The position numbers were made by a program, and so were the translations under genes. From contig NZ_SJJZ01000003.1 in the NCBI RefSeq assembly GCF_004331345.1, positions 682,001-746,000 on the forward strand: a stretch of DNA of 64,000 bases, written 5' to 3'. The DNA comes from Kribbella soli. GTDB taxonomy: Bacteria; Actinomycetota; Actinomycetes; Propionibacteriales; Kribbellaceae. Shown piece by piece: positions 49,349 to 59,034 of the stretch. Under the pieces are notes generated by a model. It was given only the letters and a program-made list of their open reading frames with translations, had not been told where the DNA came from and did not search any database. Position 1 is the stretch's first letter. Every line of letters starts with the position of its first letter.

Positions 49349-50932
49349 ATGCCAGGATCCAGCACAGCAACCCCCGAATCACCGACCACCGATCAACTGG
49401 GCGCGCGAGATCTCGGTGGCTTCGGCTACGCCCAGCAGCTCTCACGCCGCGTCGGCAGTTATGCGTCGTTCGCGGCCGGTTTCTCGTTCGTCTCCATCCT
49501 CACCACCGTCTTCCAGCTGTTCGGTCTGGGCTTCGGCTTCGGCGGTACGGCGTTCTTCTGGACCTGGCCGGTCGTCCTCACCGGTCAGCTGATGGTGGCG
49601 TTGTGCTTCGCCGAGCTCGCCGCCCGGTACCCGTTGTCCGGCGCTATCTACCAGTGGGCCCGCCGCCTCGGTGGCGCGGTCGTCGGATGGTTCGCGGGCT
49701 GGACCATGGTGATCGCGCAGATCATCACGCTGGCCACGGCAGCCATCGCGCTGCAGGTCGTACTGCCCGCGGTCTGGCCCGGCTTCCAACTGGTCGGCAC
49801 CGACCCCGCTCTCGCATCGAAGGACGGCGCGGCGAACGCCGTACTCCTCGGCTGTCTGCTGCTCGTCGCTACCACCGCGCTCAACGCGACGAGCGTCCGC
49901 ATCACCGCGGTCGTGAACTCGGTCGGCGTGACCTGCGAGCTGATTGGCGTCGTTCTGATCGTCATATTGTTGACAAGCAGAGCCGAGCGCGGTCCGTCCG
50001 TCGTACTGCACACGACGAACCTCGACAGCACCACCGGGTATGTCGTACCGCTGCTCATCTCGGCGTTGATGGCGGCGTACGTGCTGGTCGGGTTCGACAG
50101 CGCCGGCGAATTGTCGGAGGAGACGCACAAGCCGCGGGCCACGACGCCCCGGACGATCATCCGCGCGGTCACCGCCTCGGGGATCGGCGGCGCCTTCCTG
50201 ATCGTCGCGGCGCTGATGGCGGCGCCGTCGCTGACCGACGGAGACCTCGCCACCCAGGGTCTCCCCTACGTGCTGACAAGCCGGCTCGGTACGACGGCAG
50301 GCAAGCTGCTGCTCCTCGATGTCGCCCTCGCGGTCTGCGTGTGCACGCTGGCGATCCAGACCGCGGCGGCCCGGATGCTCTTCTCGATGGCGCGAGACAA
50401 CGTGCTGCCGGGATCGCGGCAGCTGCGCAAGGTGTCCACGCGGACCGGTACGCCAGTCGCTGCGACGGTGGTGCCCGGTGTGCTGGCCGGTGTCTGCCTG
50501 GTGGTGAACGTGGGAAACGCCGGCCTGTTCCTGGGCCTTGCCAGCGTCTGCATCATGCTGCTCTACATCGCCTATCTGATGGTCACGACGCCACTGCTGG
50601 TACGGCGTCTGACCGGCGGCGGACTGCCCGGCGGCGTGGACGAGAACGGCCGGCCGTTGTTCTCGCTCGGGCGGTTTGGTCTGATTGTCAACATTGTTGC
50701 GGTCGCCTACGGACTCGCGATGGCGATCAATCTCGGGTGGCCACGCGCCGACGTGTACGACCCGGCAGGCGACGGCTGGTACCTGCAGTACCTCCCGCTG
50801 ATCACCCTCGGCGTCGTCGCAGTCGGCGGCCTCCTCGCTTACCGGGCCCAGCGCACGGCGTACCACGCCTCGATCGGCGTACCTGTACGCACCACCACAC
50901 CGACCGTCGAAGCAGAAGGCGCCAGCGCATGA
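49349..50932 (+). CDS. APC-family permease, first gene of the guanidine operon
   Basis: The product has 527 residues with about twelve membrane helices. It has the APC amino-acid permease start (YAQQLSRRVGSYASFAAGFS), ELAARYPLSGAIYQWARRLGG and ESAGELSEE-like FDSAGELSEETHKPR. Its position directly behind a guanidine-I riboswitch and before DUF1989 genes suggests uptake of guanidine or a guanidino compound, but specificity is not shown. GGAGG precedes ATG 49349. Its stop overlaps the next ATG as ATGA. It carries one copy of the TTGTTGACAA decamer. Confidence 0.85.
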   Translation: MPGSSTATPESPTTDQLGARDLGGFGYAQQLSRRVGSYASFAAGFSFVSILTTVFQLFGLGFGFGGTAFFWTWPVVLTGQLMVALCFAELAARYPLSGAIYQWARRLGGAVVGWFAGWTMVIAQIITLATAAIALQVVLPAVWPGFQLVGTDPALASKDGAANAVLLGCLLLVATTALNATSVRITAVVNSVGVTCELIGVVLIVILLTSRAERGPSVVLHTTNLDSTTGYVVPLLISALMAAYVLVGFDSAGELSEETHKPRATTPRTIIRAVTASGIGGAFLIVAALMAAPSLTDGDLATQGLPYVLTSRLGTTAGKLLLLDVALAVCVCTLAIQTAAARMLFSMARDNVLPGSRQLRKVSTRTGTPVAATVVPGVLAGVCLVVNVGNAGLFLGLASVCIMLLYIAYLMVTTPLLVRRLTGGGLPGGVDENGRPLFSLGRFGLIVNIVAVAYGLAMAINLGWPRADVYDPAGDGWYLQYLPLITLGVVAVGGLLAYRAQRTAYHASIGVPVRTTTPTVEAEGASA

Positions 50933-51576
50933 CCCCGGCCGCCACACCAAACCCCACGCTCACTCCCGCTCATACGCACGAGGTTCCGGGCGCCGTTGCG
51001 TGGTCCGCGCCGGTGCGGGCCGGACGCACCGTCACGCTGACCGCACTCGCCGACGGTGCGAACGCGACCATGCTGATGATCGGCGCCGACCGCCTCGATC
51101 GCCTGAACATCCCCGACACGTTGAAGTCCCAGATGTCAGCACGCATCAAGCCAGGCATGGTTCTGATGTCGGATCGCGGCCTGGCCCTGGCAACCGTCAC
51201 CGCCTCAAGCCTCGACTGGCACGACTGCCTCACCGGCGCCCTCCCCGACCAGCTCCTCTTACTCGAACTCACCAAACACGGCTTCGGCGAAGCTGATCTG
51301 CACGCCTGCATCAACTTCTTCAGCAAGGTCTCCGTCGCAGACGATCCACGAGCGTCGCTCACCTACGTCCCCGACCACGCCCACGCAGGTGACACCGTCA
51401 CGCTCCGGGCCGACCAAGACCTCCTGATCTTCCTCTCGACCGCACCCCACGCCCTGTCCGACGAGCCTGCCGCAGGCGTCGCCGTACAGATCGAAACGCC
51501 GGCTCACACAGACGATCCCGAACTCCGCGAGGAAGCGACCCGCGCGCTGCGCCTGACCCGGGAGCTGATCGCATGA
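50929..51576 (+). CDS. DUF1989 urea-carboxylase-associated protein (carboxyguanidine deiminase-type subunit)
   Basis: The product has 215 residues. It matches urea-amidolyase-associated protein 1, with VRAGRTVTLTALADGANATMLM, MSDRGLALATVTASSLDWHD and NFFSKVSVADD. Two DUF1989 proteins together form CgdAB, which turns carboxyguanidine into allophanate and ammonia in guanidine degradation. It overlaps both neighbours by 4 bases. The name cgdA or cgdB is not assigned because the two subunits are not distinguished with certainty here. Confidence 0.85.
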   Translation: MTPAATPNPTLTPAHTHEVPGAVAWSAPVRAGRTVTLTALADGANATMLMIGADRLDRLNIPDTLKSQMSARIKPGMVLMSDRGLALATVTASSLDWHDCLTGALPDQLLLLELTKHGFGEADLHACINFFSKVSVADDPRASLTYVPDHAHAGDTVTLRADQDLLIFLSTAPHALSDEPAAGVAVQIETPAHTDDPELREEATRALRLTRELIA

Positions 51577-52202
51577 CCGTCACCTCAACCACCGCCACAA
51601 CCGCCGCCTCGCTAGACACCGTGGTGGAAGCCGGCGACGGCGCACTCGTGACGGTGCCGTCGGGTGGGCGTCTGCGGATTGTCGACCTGCACGGCAATCA
51701 GGCCGTGGACACGTTGTTCTACGACGCCCACGACATCGACAACCGGTACTCCGCCTTCGACACGATCCGCGAGCAGCGGGCCGTGTTCCTGACCACCGGG
51801 TCCCGCCTGGTATCGACCAGGCTCGACGAACTCGCCGTGATCACCGACGACACCTGCGGCCGGCACGACACCGTCGGCGGCGCCTGCTCGCAGGAGAGCA
51901 ACGTCATCCGGTACGGCGAGTTCACGCGGCATCAGCACGCCTGCCGGCAGACGTTCCTGCGCTACGGGGCGAAGGCGGGCATCGGCCAGCGTCACCTCGC
52001 CCACAACGTCAACTTCTTCATGAACGTGCCGGTGACGTCGAGCGGCGGCCTCACGTTCGAGGACGGACTGTCCGCCCCGGGAAAGTACGTCGAGATCACC
52101 GCGAGCCGCGACCTGTTCGTGCTGATCAGCAATTGTCCGCAGGTCAACAATCCTTGTAACGGCTGGGATCCGACGCCGATCCAGCTGCTGGGCCGGTGGT
52201 GA
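51573..52202 (+). CDS. DUF1989 urea-carboxylase-associated protein, second subunit
   Basis: The product has 209 residues. It is the UAAP2-type partner: VDLHGNQAVDTLFYDAHD, the HD and CSQES residues, HQHACRQTFLRYG, NVNFFMNVPV and the C-terminal NCPQVNNPCNG. The Cys and His positions are those expected to bind metal. With the preceding protein it would form the carboxyguanidine deiminase. ATG 51573 overlaps the previous stop. Confidence 0.9.
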   Translation: MTVTSTTATTAASLDTVVEAGDGALVTVPSGGRLRIVDLHGNQAVDTLFYDAHDIDNRYSAFDTIREQRAVFLTTGSRLVSTRLDELAVITDDTCGRHDTVGGACSQESNVIRYGEFTRHQHACRQTFLRYGAKAGIGQRHLAHNVNFFMNVPVTSSGGLTFEDGLSAPGKYVEITASRDLFVLISNCPQVNNPCNGWDPTPIQLLGRW

Positions 52203-54157
52203 CGGTGGCCGTGGTCACAGTTGTTGCGCCGGGCATCCAAACGACGGTGCAGGACCTGGCCGGCCGGCCGGGTCTGTGGGACGTCGGCGTACCGCCGTCC
52301 GGGGCTGCCGACGAACTCACGTTCGCGCTGGTCAACGCCGCGGTCGGCAACCCGGACAGTGCGGCCGGGCTGGAGTGCGTACTGACCGGACCGGTTCTCA
52401 CCTGTGACGAGGATCGGCTGATCTGCGTCGGAGGCGCTGCCCGCAATCCGACTGTCGACAATCTGCCGTTCAGGCCGGGGATGGTCATCCGGTGGCCGGC
52501 CGGGGCCGTGCTGGACGTCGGCCCGCTGGACGGTCCTGGGATGCGCGGGTACGTCGCGATCCAGGGCGGATTGAACGTGCCGCGAGTGCTGGGCAGCCGG
52601 TCCACCTTCGTCCTCGGCGGCTTCGGTGGTCACGACGGCAAGCCGCTCGCGGCCGGCGACGAGCTTCCGCTCGGCCGCCAGGAGAACCTGCTCACCCCGT
52701 TGTCGGTGGAGCTGCCCGCGATCTCGAACTCCTGGCAGGTGCGCGTGATCCCCGGACCCCACGGAGCACCGGAACATCTCACCGCGGACGGCGTCGAGGC
52801 GTTCTTTGCCAACGAGTGGATTGTCGACCATCGGTCCGATCGCACCGGTGTCCGGCTGACCGGGCCGAACCCAGGCTGGGCGCGGACCGACGGCGGCGAG
52901 GCCGGTCTGCATCCGTCGAACGTGCACGACTCCGCGTACCCGGTCGGCGGCATCATGCTGTCCGGCGACACCCCGGTCATCGTCGGCAAGGACGGGCCGT
53001 CGCTCGGCGGGTTCGTCGTACCCGCCGTAGTGATCGAGGCCGACCGCTGGATGCTCGGCCAGCTACGCGCCGGCGACTCCGTTCACCTCACCCCCGTGAC
53101 CCCCGAAGCGGCCGCCGAGGCGATCCAGGCCCGCCGTCGCTGGCTGACCGATCTGCGTCAGGAACCCGCGCCCGTCCAGGTCTCGACCGGTGCGCCGGAT
53201 CGCCCGAGGGTCCTGCACGACGGCGAGCAGGTCGGCACGGCGCCGTCGTACACGATCAGGTGCGCGGGCGAGCGACACCTGCTGGTCGAGGCCGGACCGG
53301 CCGAGCTCGACCTCACGGTCCGGGTCTGGATCCACCTGCTGGCGCAAGCCCTGCGGGAGGACCGGCCGGCCGGGATCACGGAGATCGTCGAGGGGGTGCG
53401 ATCGCTGCTCGTCGCGGTCGACTCGGCCCGGCTCGCGCTCACCGAACTCGCGGAGCGGCTCGCGTTCCTGGCCGCCGGCCTGGGCGATCCGGAGACCGTG
53501 GTGCTGCCGGCCCGGGAGGTGGTGCTGCCGATCGCGTTCGACCATCCGGCGGCCCACGAGGCGATGCGTCGCTACGCCACCTCGGTACGGCCGGACGCGC
53601 CGTGGTGCCCGGACAACGTCGAGTTCATCCGGCGGGTCAACGATCTCGAGACGCGGGACGAGGTCTTCGAGATCGTCCAGGCCGCGACGTACCTGGTGGT
53701 CGGCCTCGGCGACGTGTACCTCGGTGCACCGGTCGCCGTACCGGTCGATCCGCGGCATCGGCTCGTCACCACGAAGTACAACCCGGCGCGCACCTGGACG
53801 CCGCAGAACGCGGTCGGGATCGGTGGGATCTACCTGTGCGTGTACGGGATGGAGGGTCCCGGCGGGTACCAGCTCGTCGGACGCACGGTCCCGGTCTGGC
53901 GGCTCTCCCCCGATGACGCGCAACCTTGGTTACTGAGGCAGTTCGACCTGATCAGATTCGCGCCGGTGAGCGCGGAGCAACTCGCCTACGAGCGGGCCGA
54001 GATCGCGGCCGGGCGGGCGGATCTGAAGACCGCACCGGCGACGTTCTCGATCGCCGACGTACGCCGGATCGAGCAGGAGGCACCTGTGGACATTGCGACC
54101 TTGCGCGCCAGACGCCGCGCCGCATTCGAGGCGGAGCGGGCACGGTGGGGCGCATGA
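52199..54157 (+). CDS. Carboxyltransferase-only urea/guanidine carboxylase piece (KipI/KipA-like domains)
   Basis: The product has 652 residues. Residues about 1-320 are the KipA-type domain (APGIQTTVQDLAGRPGLWDVG, GYVAIQGGLNVP, LGSRSTFVLGGFGG). Residues about 330-600 are the KipI-type domain (DAPWCPDNVEFIRRVN, LVVGLGDVYLGAPV, GIGGIYLCVYGMEGPGGYQLVGRT). Together they match the carboxyltransferase part of urea carboxylase. Full urea or guanidine carboxylases also have an N-terminal biotin carboxylase and a C-terminal biotin carrier; both are absent here and are not found elsewhere in the operon. The C-terminus ends with a helical segment just where BCCP would start. GTG 52199 overlaps the previous stop (GTGA); GTG 52196 is also possible. 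Confidence 0.88.
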   Translation: MTVAVVTVVAPGIQTTVQDLAGRPGLWDVGVPPSGAADELTFALVNAAVGNPDSAAGLECVLTGPVLTCDEDRLICVGGAARNPTVDNLPFRPGMVIRWPAGAVLDVGPLDGPGMRGYVAIQGGLNVPRVLGSRSTFVLGGFGGHDGKPLAAGDELPLGRQENLLTPLSVELPAISNSWQVRVIPGPHGAPEHLTADGVEAFFANEWIVDHRSDRTGVRLTGPNPGWARTDGGEAGLHPSNVHDSAYPVGGIMLSGDTPVIVGKDGPSLGGFVVPAVVIEADRWMLGQLRAGDSVHLTPVTPEAAAEAIQARRRWLTDLRQEPAPVQVSTGAPDRPRVLHDGEQVGTAPSYTIRCAGERHLLVEAGPAELDLTVRVWIHLLAQALREDRPAGITEIVEGVRSLLVAVDSARLALTELAERLAFLAAGLGDPETVVLPAREVVLPIAFDHPAAHEAMRRYATSVRPDAPWCPDNVEFIRRVNDLETRDEVFEIVQAATYLVVGLGDVYLGAPVAVPVDPRHRLVTTKYNPARTWTPQNAVGIGGIYLCVYGMEGPGGYQLVGRTVPVWRLSPDDAQPWLLRQFDLIRFAPVSAEQLAYERAEIAAGRADLKTAPATFSIADVRRIEQEAPVDIATLRARRRAAFEAERARWGA

Positions 54158-55749
54158 ACAACGAGTGGATCACCCGGGTCGACCCGATCGAGCCGGTCCC
54201 TGGACCGTTGCGTGGGCTGACGATGGCGCTCAAGGACAACATCGACCTGGCCGGTGTGCCGACGACCGCAGGCGACCCACGCAGCACCGAGCCCGCGAAG
54301 GACAACGCGTTCGTGGTCGATCAGCTGATCGCCGCCGGCGCCGTACCGCTGGGGAAGACGAATCTGGATCAGTACGCGACCGGTCTCGTCGGCACGCGGT
54401 CGCCGTACGGCGCATGTCACTCGGTCTTCTCGCCTGAGCATGTGTCGGGCGGCTCGAGCTCGGGCAGCGCGGTCGCGGTCGCCACCGGTCAGGTCGACTT
54501 CGCGCTCGGCACCGACACCGCGGGGAGCGGTCGTGTTCCGGCGGCCTTCAACCGGCTGGTCGGCATCAAGCCGAGCCGTGGACTGGTCTCCGCGCGCGGC
54601 GTCGTCCCGGCGTGCCGGTCGCTCGACTGTGTCACGGTGATGGCGCGATCGGTCGCCACCGCGCGCCGGGTCTTCGACGTGATGGTTGCCTTCGACACCG
54701 ATGACGCCTGGTCACGGAGAGCGTCGTCACTCCCCCATCGCCGGCCGGGCCGCGTCGCGGGATCGGCGGCGATCATCGGCGTACCGGATATCCGGCTGGA
54801 GCTGGATCCGGAGTACGAACAGGCATGGCAGGCGACACTCGACGAGGCGCATCGTCTCGGCGAGGTGGTCAAGGTCGACGTACAGCCGTTGCTCGAAGCT
54901 GCCGACCTGCTGTATTCCGGACCGTGGCTGGCCGAGCGCTGGCTGGCGTTCGGGGACAAGCTGGACGACTCCGCGGCGGTCGATACGACCGTGCGAACGA
55001 TCGTGCGCGGCGGCGCGGCGCTGACCGCGGCCGGCGCGTTCGCGGGGTTCGACCGGCTCGCGACACTGAAGCGTGCGAGTGAGCACCTGTGGACGCAGCT
55101 CGACGCGCTCCTGCTGCCGGTGACGCCCGGGCATCCGACGCTGGCCGAGGTGGCGGCCGATCCGATCGGCGTGAACAGTCGTCTCGGTCGCTTCACGAAC
55201 ATGGTCAACCTGCTCGACCTGTGCGCGATCGCCTTCCCGGGACCGGATCGGGCCGACGGTCTGCCGTTCGGGATCCAGCTCATGGCACCCGCCGGCCACG
55301 ACCTCGAACTGATCGATCTGGCCGCTCTCTGGTGTGGTGAGGACGTGCCGACGCGTGCTGCGGACACCGACGTCCTGCTCGCAGTCGCGGGCGCCCATCT
55401 GTCCGGCCAGCCACTCAACGATCAGCTGGTACGGCGTGGTGCTCGGCTCGCCTTCACTGCTCGGACCGCTTCGTCGTACCGGATGTATCTGGTCGACGGA
55501 CCGCGTCCCGGCCTGACCCGGACCCTGCCGGGTGCGGGCGGCCCAGGGATCGAGGTCGAGGTATGGAGCGTGCCGGCTGCCGAGCTGGGTGGATTCGCGG
55601 CCACCATCGAGCCTCCGCTGGCGATCGGACCGCTTGAGCTATCAGACGGTCAACAGGTTCTCGGCTTCGTGTGTACGGCGGACGCCGCGGACCCCGACCG
55701 TGACATCACCAGTTCCGGCGGCTGGCGCGCGTACCTGGCGGGGAACTGA
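54154..55749 (+). CDS. Allophanate hydrolase (AtzF-like)
   Basis: The product has 531 residues. The amidase-signature part has MALKDNIDLAGVPTTAG (catalytic Lys), GGSSSGSAVAVATG (cis-Ser) and DFALGTDTAGSGRVPA (nucleophile Ser). The C-terminal ~150 residues form the extra AtzF domain, including FTARTASSYRMYLVDG. It would split allophanate to ammonia and CO2, the last step of guanidine or urea degradation. ATG 54154 overlaps the carboxyltransferase stop as ATGA. The 3' end overlaps the convergent AraC gene by 44 bases. Confidence 0.9.
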   Translation: MNNEWITRVDPIEPVPGPLRGLTMALKDNIDLAGVPTTAGDPRSTEPAKDNAFVVDQLIAAGAVPLGKTNLDQYATGLVGTRSPYGACHSVFSPEHVSGGSSSGSAVAVATGQVDFALGTDTAGSGRVPAAFNRLVGIKPSRGLVSARGVVPACRSLDCVTVMARSVATARRVFDVMVAFDTDDAWSRRASSLPHRRPGRVAGSAAIIGVPDIRLELDPEYEQAWQATLDEAHRLGEVVKVDVQPLLEAADLLYSGPWLAERWLAFGDKLDDSAAVDTTVRTIVRGGAALTAAGAFAGFDRLATLKRASEHLWTQLDALLLPVTPGHPTLAEVAADPIGVNSRLGRFTNMVNLLDLCAIAFPGPDRADGLPFGIQLMAPAGHDLELIDLAALWCGEDVPTRAADTDVLLAVAGAHLSGQPLNDQLVRRGARLAFTARTASSYRMYLVDGPRPGLTRTLPGAGGPGIEVEVWSVPAAELGGFAATIEPPLAIGPLELSDGQQVLGFVCTADAADPDRDITSSGGWRAYLAGN

Positions 55750-56659
55750 GCTGGTCCGCGCCGTCAGTTCGGCGGAAGGCCCCTGGCGCGATGCCGAATT
55801 CGCGCTTGAAGGTCTTGGCGAAGGCGAACTCCGAGGAGTAGCCGCAGCGTCTGGCCACTGTGGACAGCGGTGCGTCGGTCGCTTGCAGCAGCTTCGCTGC
55901 CAGGGTCATCCGCCACCAGGTCAGGTACGCCAGCGGCGGCCTGCCGACGAGCGCGGTGAAGCGCTGCGCGAACACCGTCCGGGACAGCCCGGCCCGTGCG
56001 CCGAGCTCCTGCACCGTCCACGGCGCGGCAGGCTCGGCGTGCATCGCGTGCAGCGCCGCGCTGACGGCGGGGTCCGCGAGCGCCGCGGGCCAGCCGGTCG
56101 GCGAGCCTGTCGACTGATCGTCGAACCAGGCGCGCAGCATGTAGAGCAGCAGGAGGTCCAGCAGCGCGGACACGCTCGCGGTCGCGCCCGGGCGCGGCTC
56201 GGCGACCTCGCCGCCGAGCAGGTCCACGGCGGTCCGTAGCCGCGGGTGGTGTCCGATGTGGGCCGGCAGATGCACGATGTCGGGCAGGTCGGCCAGCAGC
56301 GGGTGGGGACGCGACCGGTCGAGCACGTAGGCGCCGCAGAGCAGCTCGGTGACGGCGCCGCCGGTGCCTGGATCGTCCTCGCGGTCGCGTCCGCCCACCT
56401 GGAACTCGGTGAGCGGGCTGCCGGGATCGTTGGCGAGGGCATGCCCGGGTTCGCGGGGCAAGAACACGATGTCGCCGGTATTCAGCCGGAGCGGCTCGGC
56501 GTCGGCCGGCAGCATCCAGCAGGTGCCGCTGAGCACGATGTGGAATCCGGCGCCGTCGGTCGGCGGGAAACGCAGACCCCAGGGGGCGCTCAGCTTGTTG
56601 CGGTTCGAGTGCGGACGGCCGGTGCGCATCGTCGTCACTGCGTCGCTCAGCACATCCAC
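55706..56659 (-). CDS. AraC-family regulator with N-terminal cupin domain
   Basis: The product has 317 residues. The N-terminal half is a cupin (GAGFHIVLSGTCWML, DIVFLPREPGHAL), as in AraC_binding_2-type activators. The C-terminal ~110 residues hold two helix-turn-helix motifs: WTVQELGARAGLSRTVFAQRF and STVARRCGYSSEFAFAKTFKREFG. It is divergent from the saccharopine-dehydrogenase-like gene and convergent with the allophanate hydrolase, so the former is its likely target. Confidence 0.9.
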   Translation of the reverse strand: MDVLSDAVTTMRTGRPHSNRNKLSAPWGLRFPPTDGAGFHIVLSGTCWMLPADAEPLRLNTGDIVFLPREPGHALANDPGSPLTEFQVGGRDREDDPGTGGAVTELLCGAYVLDRSRPHPLLADLPDIVHLPAHIGHHPRLRTAVDLLGGEVAEPRPGATASVSALLDLLLLYMLRAWFDDQSTGSPTGWPAALADPAVSAALHAMHAEPAAPWTVQELGARAGLSRTVFAQRFTALVGRPPLAYLTWWRMTLAAKLLQATDAPLSTVARRCGYSSEFAFAKTFKREFGIAPGAFRRTDGADQLSSPPGTRASRRNW

Positions 56660-56791
56660 AGCGGCAGCTTACCCTGCGTCCGAGATCCAGAACGATCGGG
56701 CATGAACGCCGTACCTCCGGACATGGTTCGTCCGCATCATCCGGTCCTACCGTCGATCACGAACACAACAGACCGATCAACGGAGTACCTG

Positions 56792-57811
56792 ATGAAGATC
56801 GCAGTCAACGGCGCGAGCGGCTACACGGGCCGCCTCGTGGTCACCGAACTCGCCCGCCGCGGCATCGAAGCGGTGCTCGTCGGCCGGAACCCCGAGCGGC
56901 TTCGTGCAGCCGCGGGCAAGACCGGCTTCGAGGTCCGGATCGCCGACATCGGCGACCAGGATTCGCTGGCGGCCGCGTTCGCGGGCGCCGACGCCGTGGT
57001 CAACACCGCCGGGCCGTTCGCTCGGCTCGGCGCGCCGGTCGTGCGCGCAGCGATCGCCGCCTCCGCGCACTACGTCGACACCACGGGAGAACAGCATTAC
57101 ATCAACGAGGTCTTCGACACCTTCACCGATGCCGCCGTCGATGCGGGCGTCAGTGTCGTGCCGGCCATGGCCGACGACGGCGGGCCGAGCGACTTCATCA
57201 GCCACCTCGTCGGGGAGACCGCCGGCCCGGTGGACAGACTGACGGTGGCACTTTGGTACCGCGACGGCAGCTTCAGCCGCGGGACGCTGCGGTCGCTCGA
57301 CCCGAACCTGCTGTTCGACGGGGCGCTGCGCTACGAGAACGACGGCTGGACGACGTACGGCGCGGCGAGCCACGCGACGTGGCGCTTCCCGAGCGGGGAC
57401 GCGCCCGTCGGGGTGAGCAAAGCGGCGCTCCCGCCGGTGGCGACGGTGCCGAGACACGTGCCGGTCGGACGGATGGAAGGTCTGCTCGGCGGGTCGTTCG
57501 ACGCGCTGAAGGTGATCACCCCCGCGGTCATCGACTCGCTGCCCGAGGGACCCGACGACGAACAGCGGCGGCAGGGCAGGTGGACGATCTCGGTCGAGGC
57601 GTCCGGGCAAGACGGACGTACCGTGCGTGGCGAGGTCGAGGGCACCGACGGCTACGGCAAGACAGCGGTGATCGCGGTGGAGGCAGCACGGAGGCTCGTG
57701 ACGGACGGGGCCAAGCCCGGCGTACTGGCACCTTCCCAGGCATTCGACCCGGAGACGTTCATGGACTTCCTGTCCGAGCACGGAGTGCGGTGGCGGGTCA
57801 CGGAGGGCTGA
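56792..57811 (+). CDS. Saccharopine-dehydrogenase-like NAD(P)-binding protein
   Basis: The product has 339 residues. It starts with KIAVNGASGYTGRLVVTELARRG, a Rossmann loop, and continues with VVNTAGPFARLGAPVVRAA and HYVDTTGEQ, the Sacchrp_dh_NADP signature. These enzymes form a broad group related to trans-acting enoyl reductases; the substrate is unknown. GGAG precedes ATG 56792. It is divergent from the AraC gene, with about 130 bases between. Confidence 0.85.
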   Translation: MKIAVNGASGYTGRLVVTELARRGIEAVLVGRNPERLRAAAGKTGFEVRIADIGDQDSLAAAFAGADAVVNTAGPFARLGAPVVRAAIAASAHYVDTTGEQHYINEVFDTFTDAAVDAGVSVVPAMADDGGPSDFISHLVGETAGPVDRLTVALWYRDGSFSRGTLRSLDPNLLFDGALRYENDGWTTYGAASHATWRFPSGDAPVGVSKAALPPVATVPRHVPVGRMEGLLGGSFDALKVITPAVIDSLPEGPDDEQRRQGRWTISVEASGQDGRTVRGEVEGTDGYGKTAVIAVEAARRLVTDGAKPGVLAPSQAFDPETFMDFLSEHGVRWRVTEG

Positions 57812-57849
57812 TCCCCGGCGACCTTGGACTGAGCCTAAGGTTGGTGGGC

Positions 57850-59034
57850 ATGAGCCTGACGCCCGCCGAACAGAAGGTGCTGGATCGCATCGACGAGGAC
57901 CTGCTGGTGCAGATCACGCAGGATTTCGTCCGGGCCCCTGGACAGAACCCGCCCGGTGAGGAAGCCGCCACGGTGGCCGCCCTCACCGCGGCGGGTCGTC
58001 AACTCGGGCTCGACGTCGGTACCTCTGTTGTCGAGCCCGGCCGGGACAACGTCTCGATCACGCTTGCCGGCGGCAACGATCCCGGCCTGCTGCTGCTCGG
58101 TCACACCGACGTCGTCCCGGTCGGCGACGGATGGACCGTCGACCCGTACGGCGGACTCCTGCGCGACGGCCGGATCTACGGCCGCGGCACATCCGACATG
58201 AAGGGCGGCCTCGCCGCAGCCCTGGTCGCACTCGCCGCCCTCCGCGGCACCACGCTGAGCGGCCCGGTCGAACTGGCCGCCGTCGTCGACGAGGAAGAAA
58301 CCGGCAAGGGCATCCGCGCCTACATCGCAGCCAACCAGAACGAGCTCCGGCGGTACGTCGGTTGCATCACGGCCGAACCGACCGACCTGCAGACGATCAT
58401 CGCGGCGCGCGGTGACTCGTACCTCCAGGTCTCGGTCCACGGCCGCGCCTCGCACGCCGGCAACCCCGACGGCGGCGCCAACGCGATCTACGGCGCGGCT
58501 GCCGTCGTCGCCGAGATCGAACACCTGCACAAGGAACTCGCGGCCGCGCCCCATCCCCTGCTCGGCCCGGCGACCTGGAGCGTCGGCCAGATCAACGGCG
58601 GCACCGGCGGCTCGATCGTTCCCGCCGACTGCGTGATCGTCGCCGACCGCCGGCTGCTTCCCGGCGAGTCGCCCGCCGAAGTACTCGCCGACCTCGGCCG
58701 CCGCGTCGCCGCGCTGCACCTGGAGGACCGCGGACTGACTGTCGAGCTCGCGATGCCGATGGAGATGCCCGCCTTCGAGACCCCCGAGGACACCGACCTG
58801 GTTCGGATCGCCGAGGCCGCGCGGTTCGACGCCGGCGGACCACCGATGCCGCTCGCAGGATGGACGGCGGCATGCGACGGTGGGTACATCGCCCGCGATC
58901 TCGGCGTACCGGTGGTTGTTCTGGGCCCCGGTTCGGTCACCACTCAGGCGCATCGCGCGGACGAATCCGTTGCCGTCGCAGAGCTCGTCACGGCGGCACG
59001 CGCGTACGCCCTCACCGCACTCCGACTGCTATGA
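57850..59034 (+). CDS. M20-family metallopeptidase/deacylase (ArgE/DapE-like)
   Basis: The product has 394 residues. LLLGHTDVVPVGDGW holds the first zinc His, YGRGTSDMKGG the bridging Asp, and AVVDEEETGKG the catalytic and zinc Glu residues. VHGRASHAGNPDGGANA is the dimerisation-domain motif with the conserved His. It hydrolyses an N-acyl or carbamoyl amide bond in the cytoplasm. A -10-like TAAGGT lies 8 bases before ATG 57850. It overlaps the amidohydrolase gene by 4 bases. Confidence 0.9.
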   Translation: MSLTPAEQKVLDRIDEDLLVQITQDFVRAPGQNPPGEEAATVAALTAAGRQLGLDVGTSVVEPGRDNVSITLAGGNDPGLLLLGHTDVVPVGDGWTVDPYGGLLRDGRIYGRGTSDMKGGLAAALVALAALRGTTLSGPVELAAVVDEEETGKGIRAYIAANQNELRRYVGCITAEPTDLQTIIAARGDSYLQVSVHGRASHAGNPDGGANAIYGAAAVVAEIEHLHKELAAAPHPLLGPATWSVGQINGGTGGSIVPADCVIVADRRLLPGESPAEVLADLGRRVAALHLEDRGLTVELAMPMEMPAFETPEDTDLVRIAEAARFDAGGPPMPLAGWTAACDGGYIARDLGVPVVVLGPGSVTTQAHRADESVAVAELVTAARAYALTALRLL

